Notes: generated from the letters alone by a model not told the origin. A DNA stretch of 29,089 nt from Candidatus Melainabacteria bacterium (GCA_003175915.1 PSRH01000225.1:1-29089); one strand, 5' to 3'; shown: positions 1 through 9,144, numbered from the stretch's first letter. Program-made: numbers and translations.

Positions 1-510
1 CTTCATATTGGCACATTCGCAGAAGGGAGTTTTGCCCCTGACGAATTGGTTAAGCTTTCGGTCATGAAAGAGCGGCGGATGCTCAATGCCCGCCTGCATT
101 CTGCGGGGCACTTAATTGATCTGGCCATCCAGAAGCTCGATCTCAATCTTAAACCAGCTAAGGGCTATCACTTTCCAGACAGTCCTTACGTGGAATACGA
201 AGGCAAATTGGAGTCAATTGACAAAGAACAACTGGCCGGTGCAATTCAGGCGGAAGTGCAGCGCTTGATTGCGCTTAACCTACCGATCACAGCCATCCAT
301 ATGGACAGGGGAGCCTGCCAAAGTTTATCAGTGGAATTACCCTCCTACTTGGACCGAAGCAAGCCCATCAGAATCGTATCCATCGGTGACAACCCGGGCT
401 GCCCATGTGGTGGCACACATGTCAAGACATTACACGATCTTGGCCATCTGGAAATCTCAAAGATTCGCAGCAAAGCAGACAAAGTGAAAGTAAGTTATCT
501 TGTAAGGTAA
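1..510 (+). CDS. AlaX-type alanyl-tRNA editing protein, 3' part (5' end outside the window)
   Basis: This is the C-terminal part of a trans-editing protein of the AlaX/AlaRS second-additional-domain family, which hydrolyses mischarged alanyl-tRNA (Ser-tRNA-Ala or Gly-tRNA-Ala). The two zinc-ligand motifs are visible: HSAGH (HxxxH) at about positions 112-126 and CPCGGTH (CxxxH) at about 400-420. The first in-frame start is a TTG at 46, but the frame is open to base 1. The residues encoded there, beginning LHIGTFAEG, resemble the linker before the HxxxH motif in family members, so the true start lies upstream of the window and the TTG is not the start. The stop is 20 bases before the next gene, which could be co-transcribed. 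Whether it is AlaX-M or AlaX-S, or the tail of a longer protein, cannot be seen. Confidence 0.88.
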   Translation, partial: LHIGTFAEGSFAPDELVKLSVMKERRMLNARLHSAGHLIDLAIQKLDLNLKPAKGYHFPDSPYVEYEGKLESIDKEQLAGAIQAEVQRLIALNLPITAIHMDRGACQSLSVELPSYLDRSKPIRIVSIGDNPGCPCGGTHVKTLHDLGHLEISKIRSKADKVKVSYLVR

Positions 511-530
511 AAGAGGTATAGGCAGAATCG

Positions 531-2540
531 ATGCAATCAGGCGTGATTAGATTTAAAGATCGGCTCGGCGGCTTAAAAGCACGCCTAACTTTAGTGTTGC
601 TGGCAGCTTCCCTCTTATTTCCGGCTTCTTATCCGTACGGCACGAGCTTGAGCGCAGCGGCAAAGACGGCACAGACACACGACTTTGCTGAAGAGCCAGA
701 TAGTTCAACGGCGCTCAGTCCACAGGCTGAAGACGACATGCTTGCCCAGGCAGATGGTCTCTATTGGCAAAGTAAGTACAAAGAGGCGTTACCACTCTAT
801 CTTCGCCTGGCTGAAGAGCAAAGCACCGGTAAGGGCATCTGCGACAGCCCGATTATGCTCCATCATCTATCCGATCTGGCGGACTGCTATTGTCGCCTGG
901 GCCAATACGATAAAGCATTGCGTCTCTACCAGCGCATTCTGGCCACAAGAGTTAAACAGCGCGGGCGCGACTCGATAGAAGCTGGCATAGATACAACCAA
1001 CCTCGCCGCTTGCTATTACTACTCGGATGATTACAAGAAGGCGGAGAATTTCTGTGAGAAAGCGGTGGAAGTGATCAACAAATTCGATAAGACACGCCCA
1101 AACGCCGCAGCCAAAGCATGTTTGGAACTTGCCGAAGTCTACTATGCTGAGGCCAAATATGACGATGCTTCAAGAGCGTACAGTCGTGCCGCCAATCTCT
1201 ACGACGAGTCTCGTGGAGACATCGTTGAACCACTACTACTCGCTCTACAAGGTGAAGCAGCCTGCCTTTACCGCGACAAGCAGTATAAAGAAGCAGTACC
1301 GGTTCTAGAGCGCATTGCTGAAATGCAGGCCACCATGCATGGTAGCACTGATGTTCGCTATGGCTGGGCGTTACTCAACCTTTCGGACGTTTATAGAAAA
1401 GTTGGACAGATCGACAAAGCTAACTCGACCTTTGATGGCAGCGTTCAGATCTTCCGCAAAATCAACATAGAAAGAATTCTTTCTGAATATGCCAACAAAG
1501 GCACGCTTTCGGATAAAGAACAAACTCGTATCTATAAGCACATGTTCGGACACATCGACAATGAGAGGCTTGAGGATGTGCGTGCCTGCGTTGAAGCCAA
1601 TATCGCTCGCCGCAAGAAAACCACAGGCTTGATGCAATGCCTACCGTCAGAAAAAAGCCTGGCAAAGCCCGGACCATGGAATTTGGTCACAACTGATCAG
1701 ATCGATCCGCCGGTTTGGCTCTGGATGGATCCGCACATCCGCCGGCGCGCTACCCTGGTGTGCATACATGGACTCGGCCTGAACTCGCGTACTTTTGAAA
1801 AGTTTGCCAGAGCAATCGCCCCTAGAGGCTTCTACACTCTGTCCGCCGACATGAGGGGTTTCGGATCATACGCCACTTTAAAGGGAAAGGATCGGGCCGA
1901 TTTTGAGGGGAGCCTTGAAGATCTATCTACTATTCTAAAAACGGTCCGCGCCGAAAATACAAGTGCACCGATCTTTATACTTGGCGAATCCATGGGCGGT
2001 GCCATTGCTCTCCAATTCACAGCAAAATACCCGGAACTTGTGGACGGCTTGATTTGCTCGGTACCCGCCGGCACCCGCTATAAGAACAAGAAGACCAGCC
2101 TGGAAGTATTCGTTCGTTTACTGAGAGGTGCCAACAAACCCTTTAACATCGGCAAAGAAGTGGTCAGTCAAGCAACAGCAAAAGACAGTTTACAAAAGGA
2201 GTGGGAAAACGATCCATTCAATCGTTTAGAACTGACACCAAAAGAACTTGTTGATTTTCAGCTGTTCATGAATCAAAACAAGACTGCCGCAACTAAAATC
2301 AAAAATCGTCCAGTTATTTTCTTCCAGGGTGGACAAGACAAGCTAGTTAAGGCCAAGGGCACGGTCGACATTTTCAAGGAAGTGGCAAGCACCGACAAAG
2401 ACCTTGTCTTTCTTGGATCGTCGGAACACCTGATCTTTGAAGAAGGACAGTTCGATCCATCGGTTGTCTACGGTGTAGTCGGCTGGATGCTGGCCCATAT
2501 TCCCGACTCCGACGCCGACAATGCCATGGCTACCAAATAA
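531..2540 (+). CDS. Exported TPR-repeat protein fused to an alpha/beta hydrolase
   Basis: The 669-residue product starts with a basic stretch and a hydrophobic segment (about residues 17-31, LTLVLLAASLLFPAS), giving a signal peptide or anchor. Residues about 70-320 form tandem tetratricopeptide-like helices with repeated A-xx-Y and YxxAxxxY patterns, as in TPR_12-type arrays. Residues about 405-655 are an alpha/beta hydrolase of the serine aminopeptidase S33/monoacylglycerol lipase (Hydrolase_4) type: oxyanion HG at 413-414, nucleophile Ser487 in GESMGG, probable Asp603 in GGQDKLV and His633 in SSEHLIF. All three catalytic residues are present, so it is probably an active esterase, lipase or thioesterase. 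Substrate is unknown. The TPR part probably binds a partner or envelope substrate. A moderate SD-like AGGCAG precedes the ATG. It converges on the AsmA-like gene with 8 bases between stops. Confidence 0.85.
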   Translation: MQSGVIRFKDRLGGLKARLTLVLLAASLLFPASYPYGTSLSAAAKTAQTHDFAEEPDSSTALSPQAEDDMLAQADGLYWQSKYKEALPLYLRLAEEQSTGKGICDSPIMLHHLSDLADCYCRLGQYDKALRLYQRILATRVKQRGRDSIEAGIDTTNLAACYYYSDDYKKAENFCEKAVEVINKFDKTRPNAAAKACLELAEVYYAEAKYDDASRAYSRAANLYDESRGDIVEPLLLALQGEAACLYRDKQYKEAVPVLERIAEMQATMHGSTDVRYGWALLNLSDVYRKVGQIDKANSTFDGSVQIFRKINIERILSEYANKGTLSDKEQTRIYKHMFGHIDNERLEDVRACVEANIARRKKTTGLMQCLPSEKSLAKPGPWNLVTTDQIDPPVWLWMDPHIRRRATLVCIHGLGLNSRTFEKFARAIAPRGFYTLSADMRGFGSYATLKGKDRADFEGSLEDLSTILKTVRAENTSAPIFILGESMGGAIALQFTAKYPELVDGLICSVPAGTRYKNKKTSLEVFVRLLRGANKPFNIGKEVVSQATAKDSLQKEWENDPFNRLELTPKELVDFQLFMNQNKTAATKIKNRPVIFFQGGQDKLVKAKGTVDIFKEVASTDKDLVFLGSSEHLIFEEGQFDPSVVYGVVGWMLAHIPDSDADNAMATK

Positions 2541-2548
2541 CCTTTAAG

Positions 2549-5500
2549 CTAGCGTTTTTGCTTCGCGGTATCTGATTTTTCGTTGGACACCCATTTGAAT
2601 GATTTTCGAATTGATTGATCGATCAATTCGAGGTGATCCAATGGGGCATCAGCATCGAATTGAAAACGTCGTGTAGACTTGGACGAAACACTGCCGACCA
2701 CAGGGATATTGGGTGTCGAAAAGGGAGCCCCCACAAAGTCTACGATGCCGTTGATGCTGATCAACGATGCCACCTTCCCCACTCCACCTTGGGCTACTAC
2801 TTTCGGGATCTCACCGGTGGTCTTAAACTTTAGTGTTTTCTCGATAAGATCTATTTGGCCAGTAGCGCTCAGTTTCATCTCTTCACCGTTGAAGATCAGC
2901 TGATCGAAATCAACAAGCCCATTATTGAGCGTGAAGTGACCGTTAGCCGAGTTGAATTCCCCATTCTCGAGAGGATCCACAGTCGACAGAACGTTGGCCA
3001 TATTGAAACCAAGTATGCCCGATTCAAGCAGATTTCCCTGTTCAATTTTTATCTGCAATTGGCTTAGCTTAGCAATGCGACCTCGCCTAGCATGAAACTG
3101 TCCGGAGCCCGAGAGTGATTTGATTCGGTTCTCTTCCGGCTGAAGTTCTCCCTCCAATTTCACTTCCAGATCGGCACTTCCGGTAATATCTCCTTTCTTA
3201 CCGCCAGTGTCGACAAAAGCATCGGCTATATCCAGACCTTTAAGTGCTGTATTGAGGGCAAATCGCTGATTGCCGAAAAGATCTAGCGAGCCGCTAGTCG
3301 TCATCGTACCTTTGGCAATTTTGCCGGTAAAGTTGTCGAATACCAGAGTGGATTGTCCGGACTTCTCGTAGATGATAGCTTCAGCTTCTATGTCGGTGAT
3401 CGGCAGCGTCTGCAATTTCGCCGTATCAAACTTGAAGGTCAGCTTGGTTTGCTGTGTATCTACGTCACTCTGGGGTGTTGCTTCGTAGCGAATCATGCCA
3501 GTAGCATTGGCTAGCCCGAGTTTCGGTAGTGAGCAGTCCATCATATGCCATCTTCCCCTCATGGTTGGATTTTTCGCCAATCCGAGAATATGCATTCCGC
3601 CGCGCACTTGGCCGGGACCACTATCACGCATCACATCAACCAGCGGACCCTGAGCCACAAGAGCCATGTCACCAATAGGAACAGGATCGTGGATCCACAC
3701 TTTGATATCCGCCTGAGTGTCCGCATCAGCTGCCTGGCTGATCATACCGGCCAGTTGAAAAGGTAATGGCCCAACCGTAATAGTGGTTGTACCAATGGTC
3801 AATTTGGATCCTTGCAGGCTGGCGCTGCCGCTCACGCTAAGTTTCTGATTTTTGGGCTTTCTGATTTTATTGTCGCCCAGCCTGATCATGCACAAAGTAT
3901 CGGGATCAACGTCAGCGGAAAAATTTGCCCGGGTTAAATCTCCATCTTGGGAAAGAGCTATCGTTGTCTTCACAGGTTTGTTGCTTCTCAGCTGAACACT
4001 AGATTGGTCCTGGCTGAATAACGCAGTAATATCCTGCGGAGAAACTTTTCCATCCAATTGCATCTGCCAAGACATTGCACCGTCACCACTCTGATTCCTT
4101 GCCTTGCCGTTGATCGTGAATGTGCTTTTGCCCACTGAACCATTCAAATCTTTTAGATCAACGTCTCCATCTTTGTTTGTTGCGAATGTACCGCTAGTCA
4201 GGTTGACCGTTTTATTAAAGCGCTGAAACTGTATTGATTGAAGATTGCCATCGGCGGTAGTCTTAAATCCATCCCGGACAGCCTCCACAGTAACATTACC
4301 GACCAATTTCCCGCGCCAGTCGGAAGTCTGCGACCAGTTTTCAAAATTAGTCGAAAGTTTTCTCAACTGTTCCGGATTGTTTTTACCGGAGAGATAATTC
4401 GACAACTCCGCCAGGTCTAGATGAGCATTGCTCATAACCAGGTGTTTGACTTTTGGCGTAGTCTGTAGATCCTCTATTCTGCAGCTCAGCGTCATATCGC
4501 TCTTTTCCGAGTTGATCGCTACGTTCTCAACGATTAGTTTGTCGTTGTCACAAAGTATCTTCCCGTTGCGCAGATGAATCGGGTGCTTCGGATCAACCGG
4601 GCTATAGACGAGATCTGCAGGTGCGACCGATGCGACAAGTTTCGGAGCTTTCATATTTCCAGTAAGACGCGCTTCTATAGACTTTACCTTGCCGGCGATC
4701 GGCTGAGCAGTCACAGCAGCGCCGTTCAAGCCCAAAGTCTTTAGAGCTGACGTAGTTTTCATCAGGTCCAGATCTTCTCCCTTCAAACTCAAGTCGACAG
4801 CCGACTGCAGATCACCGTCTGCGAAACCCGAAACCTCAAACTTCCCTCGCTCGATATTCCCTCTTAAGCCATCCATTTGCAAGCGTTTGCCGTCGAAAGC
4901 GAGAGTACCTCCCTGGACAACCGCGGACTCCTCATGCTGTGCTCCCGTCAATATCAATTTGCCAGGTTTAGCAACAAAGGAAATATTCGGTTTTGTGCTA
5001 GCACCGGTTACGGTGGCGTTTGCTTCTAAGAAATTACCGCGGATGGGAAGCGTAGAGAGAGTTGATTGCAATTTGAGACTGTCAAGCAATGCTTTTATGT
5101 CTTCAAATTGAATGAGCTTACTTTCAAGCGACAGATTGATTGTTTTCTCTGGAACCAGATGTCCTGAAGCTTGAAATTGTCCTTTACCCAAACGCCCTTT
5201 CAATGATTTCACATCGAGTCCGCTCTCATCGAAGTTCATAACGCCGTTCACAGCGCTGGCAACAAAAGGCGTGCCTGCCAGCTTGACCGTACCATCAGCC
5301 AAAGCTACTGCGGCATCGAAAACCTGCTTACCAGGCGCGGCGCAGACTGAACCTTTGCAAGCCAGGAAACCCTCAAAAGAAACGTTCTTAGGAAAAGAAC
5401 GCAAGCCTGTAGACACCCATTCGGCGTCGATGTGTTTCAAGAGTTTTCCAAGCTCATCGAAATGCCCGGTCAGCCGCGCTTCGTATGTGGGCTGTTCGCT

Positions 5501-6559
5501 CAACCAATGATCGAGCTTACCATCTGAACGAATTTCTCCTGGCCCAAGCTTTATGTTCAAATTGTGCCAAATTATTCGCTGTTTATTGAATTCAACTTGA
5601 GCGCTTGTGGACGCATCAGCAATCTTAATCGGGCCCAGGCCTGGAGGCATGACTGTCAATTTGTTCGCTTTGATGGCCATCGTCCCACTAAAATCCTCAA
5701 CCGGTACTCCGCTGCCATTCAGCTCTAGATCAATCAACCCGATAATCTCCGGAAAGGATGGCAGCACCGAAGTGAGGCGCATCGGGTCCAGGTTCGCTGC
5801 ATTCAATTTGAAGACATAGTGGTCTTGCTGCCAGCTATCGATGGAACCATTGCCGATGCCGCTGAGTTTGATCGTGCACTTGCCTTCCGGTTGCAAAAGA
5901 GCCAGGGATAAGCCGAAAGGCCAGAACAATTTTCCGAAAGGTCGATTCAACTCAAATCTAATGTCTTCGAATTCAATATGGCGATAACGATGGGCCGTTT
6001 GAACACGCTCGTCGACCAGGTGGAGCTTGCCACCAGTTATCTTGGCGTGAAGGAGCTGATGTAAAGCCGGTAACTGAGTTAAGTCGCTGAAATTCCATTT
6101 GCCGTCGGCCAGCTTCTCAGCCCAGAACTCAGGTTCATCCAATATTATTCGCTTGGGCAATAACTCCCCTTTGAAAAGGGGAACGATGGCGAAATTTATT
6201 TCAGTCTTTTTGACGCGCAAGAACGGCTCGTCACCTTCTTCTATAATTGACATCCGATCGCTGATGAAAAACAAACCTTGCCAACCGACTCGCCAGTCTA
6301 CGGTTCCCAGGCGTACATCTCGGTGAAGTTCAGCCGATAGGATTTTTTCGATGCGGTTGCGGTCCCAGGCGGAACGAACCGACTCAACGAATAGATGGCT
6401 TCCCCAAAAACAAAGAATGACGATCAGACCTGAAATCAAGAGGAGGGGATATAGCCTTCGCTTGTTTCTCGACCAGGTGGGAATATGAATCGTCTTTAGC
6501 CTTTCTCTCAGCAATGGAAAGGAACTCTCCTGGCGGTGCCGCGACCAGCTGGGCCGCAC
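2549..6559 (-). CDS. Large AsmA-like envelope protein (AsmA/TamB superfamily)
   Basis: The 1336-residue product has a basic N-terminus, one transmembrane helix (about residues 36-55, including LLLISGLIVILCFW), then about 1280 residues of repeating beta-strand sequence rich in short 'L-x-G-x-L' and 'F-x-x-x-G' elements. The C-terminal part (about residues 1150-1290) has the NGLVDFDQLIFNG and LSATGQIDL style of AsmA C-terminal domains. Members are inner-membrane-anchored proteins that project a long hydrophobic beta groove into the periplasm and are implicated in phospholipid transfer to the outer membrane. The start is a GTG with no good SD; a stop codon lies a few codons upstream in frame. 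A TTG at 6514 with AGGAG 12 bases upstream is an alternative and would still keep the helix. The response-regulator gene lies upstream on the same strand, separated by 98 bases with an inverted repeat. Confidence 0.85.
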   Translation of the reverse strand: MRPSWSRHRQESSFPLLRERLKTIHIPTWSRNKRRLYPLLLISGLIVILCFWGSHLFVESVRSAWDRNRIEKILSAELHRDVRLGTVDWRVGWQGLFFISDRMSIIEEGDEPFLRVKKTEINFAIVPLFKGELLPKRIILDEPEFWAEKLADGKWNFSDLTQLPALHQLLHAKITGGKLHLVDERVQTAHRYRHIEFEDIRFELNRPFGKLFWPFGLSLALLQPEGKCTIKLSGIGNGSIDSWQQDHYVFKLNAANLDPMRLTSVLPSFPEIIGLIDLELNGSGVPVEDFSGTMAIKANKLTVMPPGLGPIKIADASTSAQVEFNKQRIIWHNLNIKLGPGEIRSDGKLDHWLSEQPTYEARLTGHFDELGKLLKHIDAEWVSTGLRSFPKNVSFEGFLACKGSVCAAPGKQVFDAAVALADGTVKLAGTPFVASAVNGVMNFDESGLDVKSLKGRLGKGQFQASGHLVPEKTINLSLESKLIQFEDIKALLDSLKLQSTLSTLPIRGNFLEANATVTGASTKPNISFVAKPGKLILTGAQHEESAVVQGGTLAFDGKRLQMDGLRGNIERGKFEVSGFADGDLQSAVDLSLKGEDLDLMKTTSALKTLGLNGAAVTAQPIAGKVKSIEARLTGNMKAPKLVASVAPADLVYSPVDPKHPIHLRNGKILCDNDKLIVENVAINSEKSDMTLSCRIEDLQTTPKVKHLVMSNAHLDLAELSNYLSGKNNPEQLRKLSTNFENWSQTSDWRGKLVGNVTVEAVRDGFKTTADGNLQSIQFQRFNKTVNLTSGTFATNKDGDVDLKDLNGSVGKSTFTINGKARNQSGDGAMSWQMQLDGKVSPQDITALFSQDQSSVQLRSNKPVKTTIALSQDGDLTRANFSADVDPDTLCMIRLGDNKIRKPKNQKLSVSGSASLQGSKLTIGTTTITVGPLPFQLAGMISQAADADTQADIKVWIHDPVPIGDMALVAQGPLVDVMRDSGPGQVRGGMHILGLAKNPTMRGRWHMMDCSLPKLGLANATGMIRYEATPQSDVDTQQTKLTFKFDTAKLQTLPITDIEAEAIIYEKSGQSTLVFDNFTGKIAKGTMTTSGSLDLFGNQRFALNTALKGLDIADAFVDTGGKKGDITGSADLEVKLEGELQPEENRIKSLSGSGQFHARRGRIAKLSQLQIKIEQGNLLESGILGFNMANVLSTVDPLENGEFNSANGHFTLNNGLVDFDQLIFNGEEMKLSATGQIDLIEKTLKFKTTGEIPKVVAQGGVGKVASLISINGIVDFVGAPFSTPNIPVVGSVSSKSTRRFQFDADAPLDHLELIDQSIRKSFKWVSNEKSDTAKQKR

Positions 6560-6624
6560 CTTGACTAAGCCAGCCTATCACTAAATTGGCATTCAAGGTA
6601 GTTTCAAAGGTCAGCGCTCCTCTC

Positions 6625-6650
6625 ATTCTTAAGAAGCCTGCCTTAAGAAT
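6625..6650 (-). terminator. Perfect 9-bp inverted repeat between the response regulator and AsmA-like genes
   Basis: ATTCTTAAG (6625-6633) and CTTAAGAAT (6642-6650) are exact reverse complements separated by 8 bases, starting 8 bases after the response-regulator stop. Both arms contain the self-complementary CTTAAG. A hairpin here would be AT-rich and is not followed by a T run, so a canonical intrinsic terminator is not supported. It could attenuate, stabilise an mRNA end, or be a protein-binding site. Confidence 0.4.
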
Positions 6651-6657
6651 TGCTTTC

Positions 6658-7116
6658 TCAGCTTACTCTGCCTGCTTCCTCAACTTGTGAATTAGTCAGC
6701 TTTTGTTTGGTCCAGCGATCAATCATGCCGCGCAGTTCTTTTACCGTAAAAGGCTTCCCGAGATAATCGTCCATACCGGCTCTCAAACAGGCTTCGCGAT
6801 CACCCGGCAATACATGAGCGGTAACGGCCACTATAGGAGTTCTCGCCGTCCCCTCCCGTTCTTTGTGGCGGATCATGGCAGTGCACGCTAGTCCGTCAAC
6901 CTCAGGCATCTGCCAGTCCATTAAGATCAGGTCATATCGGCGCGCCCCTAGCGCTTGCACCGCTTCTTCGCAGGAGGCGACTATGTCCGCTGTAATAGCA
7001 AGATTATCGACCAGTAGCCTGAACAGTTTCCGCTGAGCTGGGTGATCATCGACTATTAGTACTAGCGGCCTACCCTCTTGCCCGCTTGCTTGCAGGCTAG
7101 TCTCTCGGTCATTCAT
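6658..7116 (-). CDS. Single-domain response regulator receiver (CheY-like)
   Basis: The 152-residue protein is one REC domain with short tails. Visible landmarks are the acidic pair D23-D24, phospho-acceptor D67 in LILMDWQMP, the conserved T99 in AVTAH, and K121 in GKPF. The AVTAHVLPGDREACLRAGMDDYLGKPF pattern (split here as AVTAH, GDREACLRAGMDD and GKPF) is typical of REC domains attached to hybrid histidine kinases or used as diffusible shuttles. There is no output domain and no kinase nearby, so its partner must be encoded elsewhere. The ATG at 7116 is preceded by AGAGGT about 9 bases upstream; a second in-frame-independent ATG follows four bases later. It is divergent from the NADH dehydrogenase gene. 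Confidence 0.93.
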   Translation of the reverse strand: MNDRETSLQASGQEGRPLVLIVDDHPAQRKLFRLLVDNLAITADIVASCEEAVQALGARRYDLILMDWQMPEVDGLACTAMIRHKEREGTARTPIVAVTAHVLPGDREACLRAGMDDYLGKPFTVKELRGMIDRWTKQKLTNSQVEEAGRVS

Positions 7117-7147
7117 TTGGCTGGCTACCTCTGTAAGACAAGTGTGA

Positions 7148-7206
7148 CCTAATTAGGGAGGGTTGACATCCATCTTCTGAGGTATCCCTCCTGAACCGTC
7201 TATACT
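7148..7206 (+). promoter_or_regulatory. Divergent intergenic region with candidate promoter elements
   Basis: The 117-base gap between the divergent receiver and NADH dehydrogenase genes holds a 10-bp palindrome CCTAATTAGG (7148-7157), an isolated consensus -35 TTGACA (7163-7168), an inverted repeat GGAGGG/CCCTCC (7157-7162 and 7186-7191), and a good -10 TATACT (7201-7206). The TTGACA is 32 bases from the TATACT, too far to be one sigma-70 promoter, so the exact promoter is unresolved. Confidence 0.3.
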
Positions 7207-7233
7207 ATTTGCTCAGCTTCAGGGTCAAGGGCG

Positions 7234-8616
7234 ATGCAACAAGCAGGGAAACGCCATATCGTCATCTTAGGCGGTGGCTTTGCCGGCTTTTACGCCGCCT
7301 TACGTTTTGAAAAGGCTCTCAAGCGCAGGTCCGACATTGAAGTAACAATTGTCGACAAAGAAAATTTTTTTCTCTTCACACCAATGCTTCCTGAAGTTGC
7401 AGCAGGCGATCTTTCACCTCAGGCGATTGTCTATCCGTTGCGGAAAGTTTTGCGGCGAGTAAATTTCTTCAAAGCCGCCATCGATTCGGTCGATCTCAAG
7501 GATCAGATTGTTTATCTCCGTTACGGAGAATCTGAAGAACATCGAACTCAGCTTCATTACGATCATTTGGTTTTAGCGATCGGTAGTATCACCAACTTTT
7601 TCAAAATCGAGGGGCTGAAGGAGAAAGCCTTGACGATTAAATCCCTCGGTGATGGCATTTACCTGCGCGATCATCTGATCGCGACAATGGAAGCAGCCGA
7701 TATCGAAAACTATTCGCTCGAGCGCAAAAAGCGTCTGACTTTCGTTGTGGCCGGAGGCGGCTTCGCGGGGGTAGAAACCATCGCCGCGGTCAACGACTTC
7801 GTTCGCGAGTCGATCCCTTACTACTCTCATCTCAAGAACGACCTAGTGAGGATGGTGCTGGTGCACGCCGGCGAGGCTATCCTGCCAGAGTTCGATCGAG
7901 AACTGGGGGATTACGCCCAGCGAAAGTTGGAAGAACGGCAAGTAGAGGTGCTCACCAAGACTCATGTAACCTCGTTTACTGATGGCTTCGTGCAGTTGAG
8001 CAAGGGCGCACCAATTGAATGTAATACGCTCATCTGGGCTGCCGGAGTCGTTCCCGGATTAGCCCTAGAAAATTTGAATCTTACAAAAGAGCGCGGCCAT
8101 GTTGTTGTCGATCAATTCATGCGCTCGCCAGACCGGGCCAACGTTTGGGCAGCAGGCGACTGCGCCTTCATCCCTAATGCTGGCACTGGCAAGCCCTATC
8201 CCCCCACTGCTCAGCACGCTTTGCGCGAAGGTGACATTCTGGCCAGCAACATTCTTGCCGAAATAGACGGCCGAGCCTTGACGCCTTTCCGCTACAGTGC
8301 CATCGGTCAGATGGCTGTGATTGGGCGGCGCACAGGGGTTGCCATGATCAAGGGCATAAAAATTTCTGGTTTCATCGGCTGGCTACTCTGGCGGACAGTC
8401 TATTTAGCCAAGCTGCCTGGATTGGATCGCAAGTGCCGCGTTGGTTTTCAGTGGCTCTTAGATCTTTTCTTCCCTCCCGATCTCAGCCAGTACACAAGCA
8501 GGCGCTCGCCGTCCACCGACCTACCCTCACCAACAAGACCAGAACGCTTCGGCGGCACAACCCCATTTCAAGAAGACGAAACTGCTCCGCTAAGAGATGC
8601 AGCCATTCACAATTAG
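7234..8616 (+). CDS. ndh: NAD(P)/FAD-dependent oxidoreductase, type II NADH dehydrogenase-like (NDH-2)
   Basis: The 460-residue flavoprotein would pass electrons from NADH to quinone at the inner membrane without pumping protons. An N-terminal FAD Rossmann motif (VILGGGFAGFYAA, about residues 10-22), a second NAD-binding Rossmann motif (VVAGGGFAGVE, about 169-179) and the late FAD motif WAAGDCAFIP (about 304-313) are all present in family order. Residues about 375-425 form an amphipathic or hydrophobic region (GFIGWLLWRTVYLAKLPG) typical of NDH-2 membrane anchoring, followed by a polar Pro/Ser/Arg-rich tail of about 40 residues. The length is slightly above the usual 400-435. The ATG follows a purine-rich AGGGTCAAGGGCG. 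The ferredoxin-like or sulfide:quinone reductase relatives are less likely given the C-terminal anchor. Confidence 0.9.
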   Translation: MQQAGKRHIVILGGGFAGFYAALRFEKALKRRSDIEVTIVDKENFFLFTPMLPEVAAGDLSPQAIVYPLRKVLRRVNFFKAAIDSVDLKDQIVYLRYGESEEHRTQLHYDHLVLAIGSITNFFKIEGLKEKALTIKSLGDGIYLRDHLIATMEAADIENYSLERKKRLTFVVAGGGFAGVETIAAVNDFVRESIPYYSHLKNDLVRMVLVHAGEAILPEFDRELGDYAQRKLEERQVEVLTKTHVTSFTDGFVQLSKGAPIECNTLIWAAGVVPGLALENLNLTKERGHVVVDQFMRSPDRANVWAAGDCAFIPNAGTGKPYPPTAQHALREGDILASNILAEIDGRALTPFRYSAIGQMAVIGRRTGVAMIKGIKISGFIGWLLWRTVYLAKLPGLDRKCRVGFQWLLDLFFPPDLSQYTSRRSPSTDLPSPTRPERFGGTTPFQEDETAPLRDAAIHN

Positions 8617-8630
8617 CGCCTCAGGCTGGC

Positions 8631-9095
8631 TCACTGGCGCGAGCTTGAGTTAAACGGCAGACGCTCGTACAACCATGCCAAAACATTTCGCTTACTCGGT
8701 TGTCGCTCGCTGACGCGCGCTCGTAACTCTTCGAACTTTTCTCTCTGGGCAAACATTTGACCTTCGAGAAATCCGATTTTGTAATTGGCTTCGTCCAGTT
8801 TCATCGTAACCTGAGCCAACTGATCGGCAAGTAGTCTCACCTGGGCGGTCAAGGAAATCGTTTCTGGATTGAGGCTGGCGCGCGAGCGCAAAGAAACGGA
8901 AAGCGCTTCTGATTGGATGGCCAGGTCCATACTGGCACAATTGCCATTTTCCCCTTCTATTACGGCTTGAGCGTTCACTATGCCCTGGTCGACCATTTCT
9001 TTAGGAGCTGGCAAATTTGTCCGGTCCGCCTGCGCGGCTTGTGAGTTGGTGATTAATTGGGCATCAGCTGAGCTATTTAATTCTTCTTGATTGGC
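8631..9095 (-). CDS. Small acidic coiled-coil protein, function unknown
   Basis: I do not recognise this 154-residue protein. The first ~75 residues are polar and low in hydrophobics, probably disordered. Residues about 80-130 form a heptad-like coiled coil containing LLADQLAQVTMKLDEANYKI and GFLEGQ, followed by a basic/aromatic end (NVLAWLYERLPF) that could be an amphipathic helix. There is no signal peptide or transmembrane helix. The frame extends to a TTG at 9128, but the ATG at 9095 is better: GGGGAG lies upstream of it and the TTG has no SD. It lies 49 bases downstream of the exported-protein gene on the same strand, so they may form an operon, and it converges on the NADH dehydrogenase gene. 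Confidence 0.7.
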   Translation of the reverse strand, partial: ANQEELNSSADAQLITNSQAAQADRTNLPAPKEMVDQGIVNAQAVIEGENGNCASMDLAIQSEALSVSLRSRASLNPETISLTAQVRLLADQLAQVTMKLDEANYKIGFLEGQMFAQREKFEELRARVSERQPSKRNVLAWLYERLPFNSSSRQ

Positions 9096-9144
9096 CATCT
9101 CTTTAATTTCTTCTCCCCGATCTCTCAAGTTGCTGAGAGCAACT

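Noticed and set aside
6384..6626. 80-codon reverse frame overlapping the AsmA-like start
   Set aside because: It overlaps the N-terminal helix of the AsmA-like gene in another frame and shows no recognisable features.
7163..7206. TTGACA plus TATACT as the promoter of the NADH dehydrogenase gene
   Set aside because: The two boxes are 32 bases apart, almost twice the allowed spacer, so they cannot form one sigma-70 promoter.
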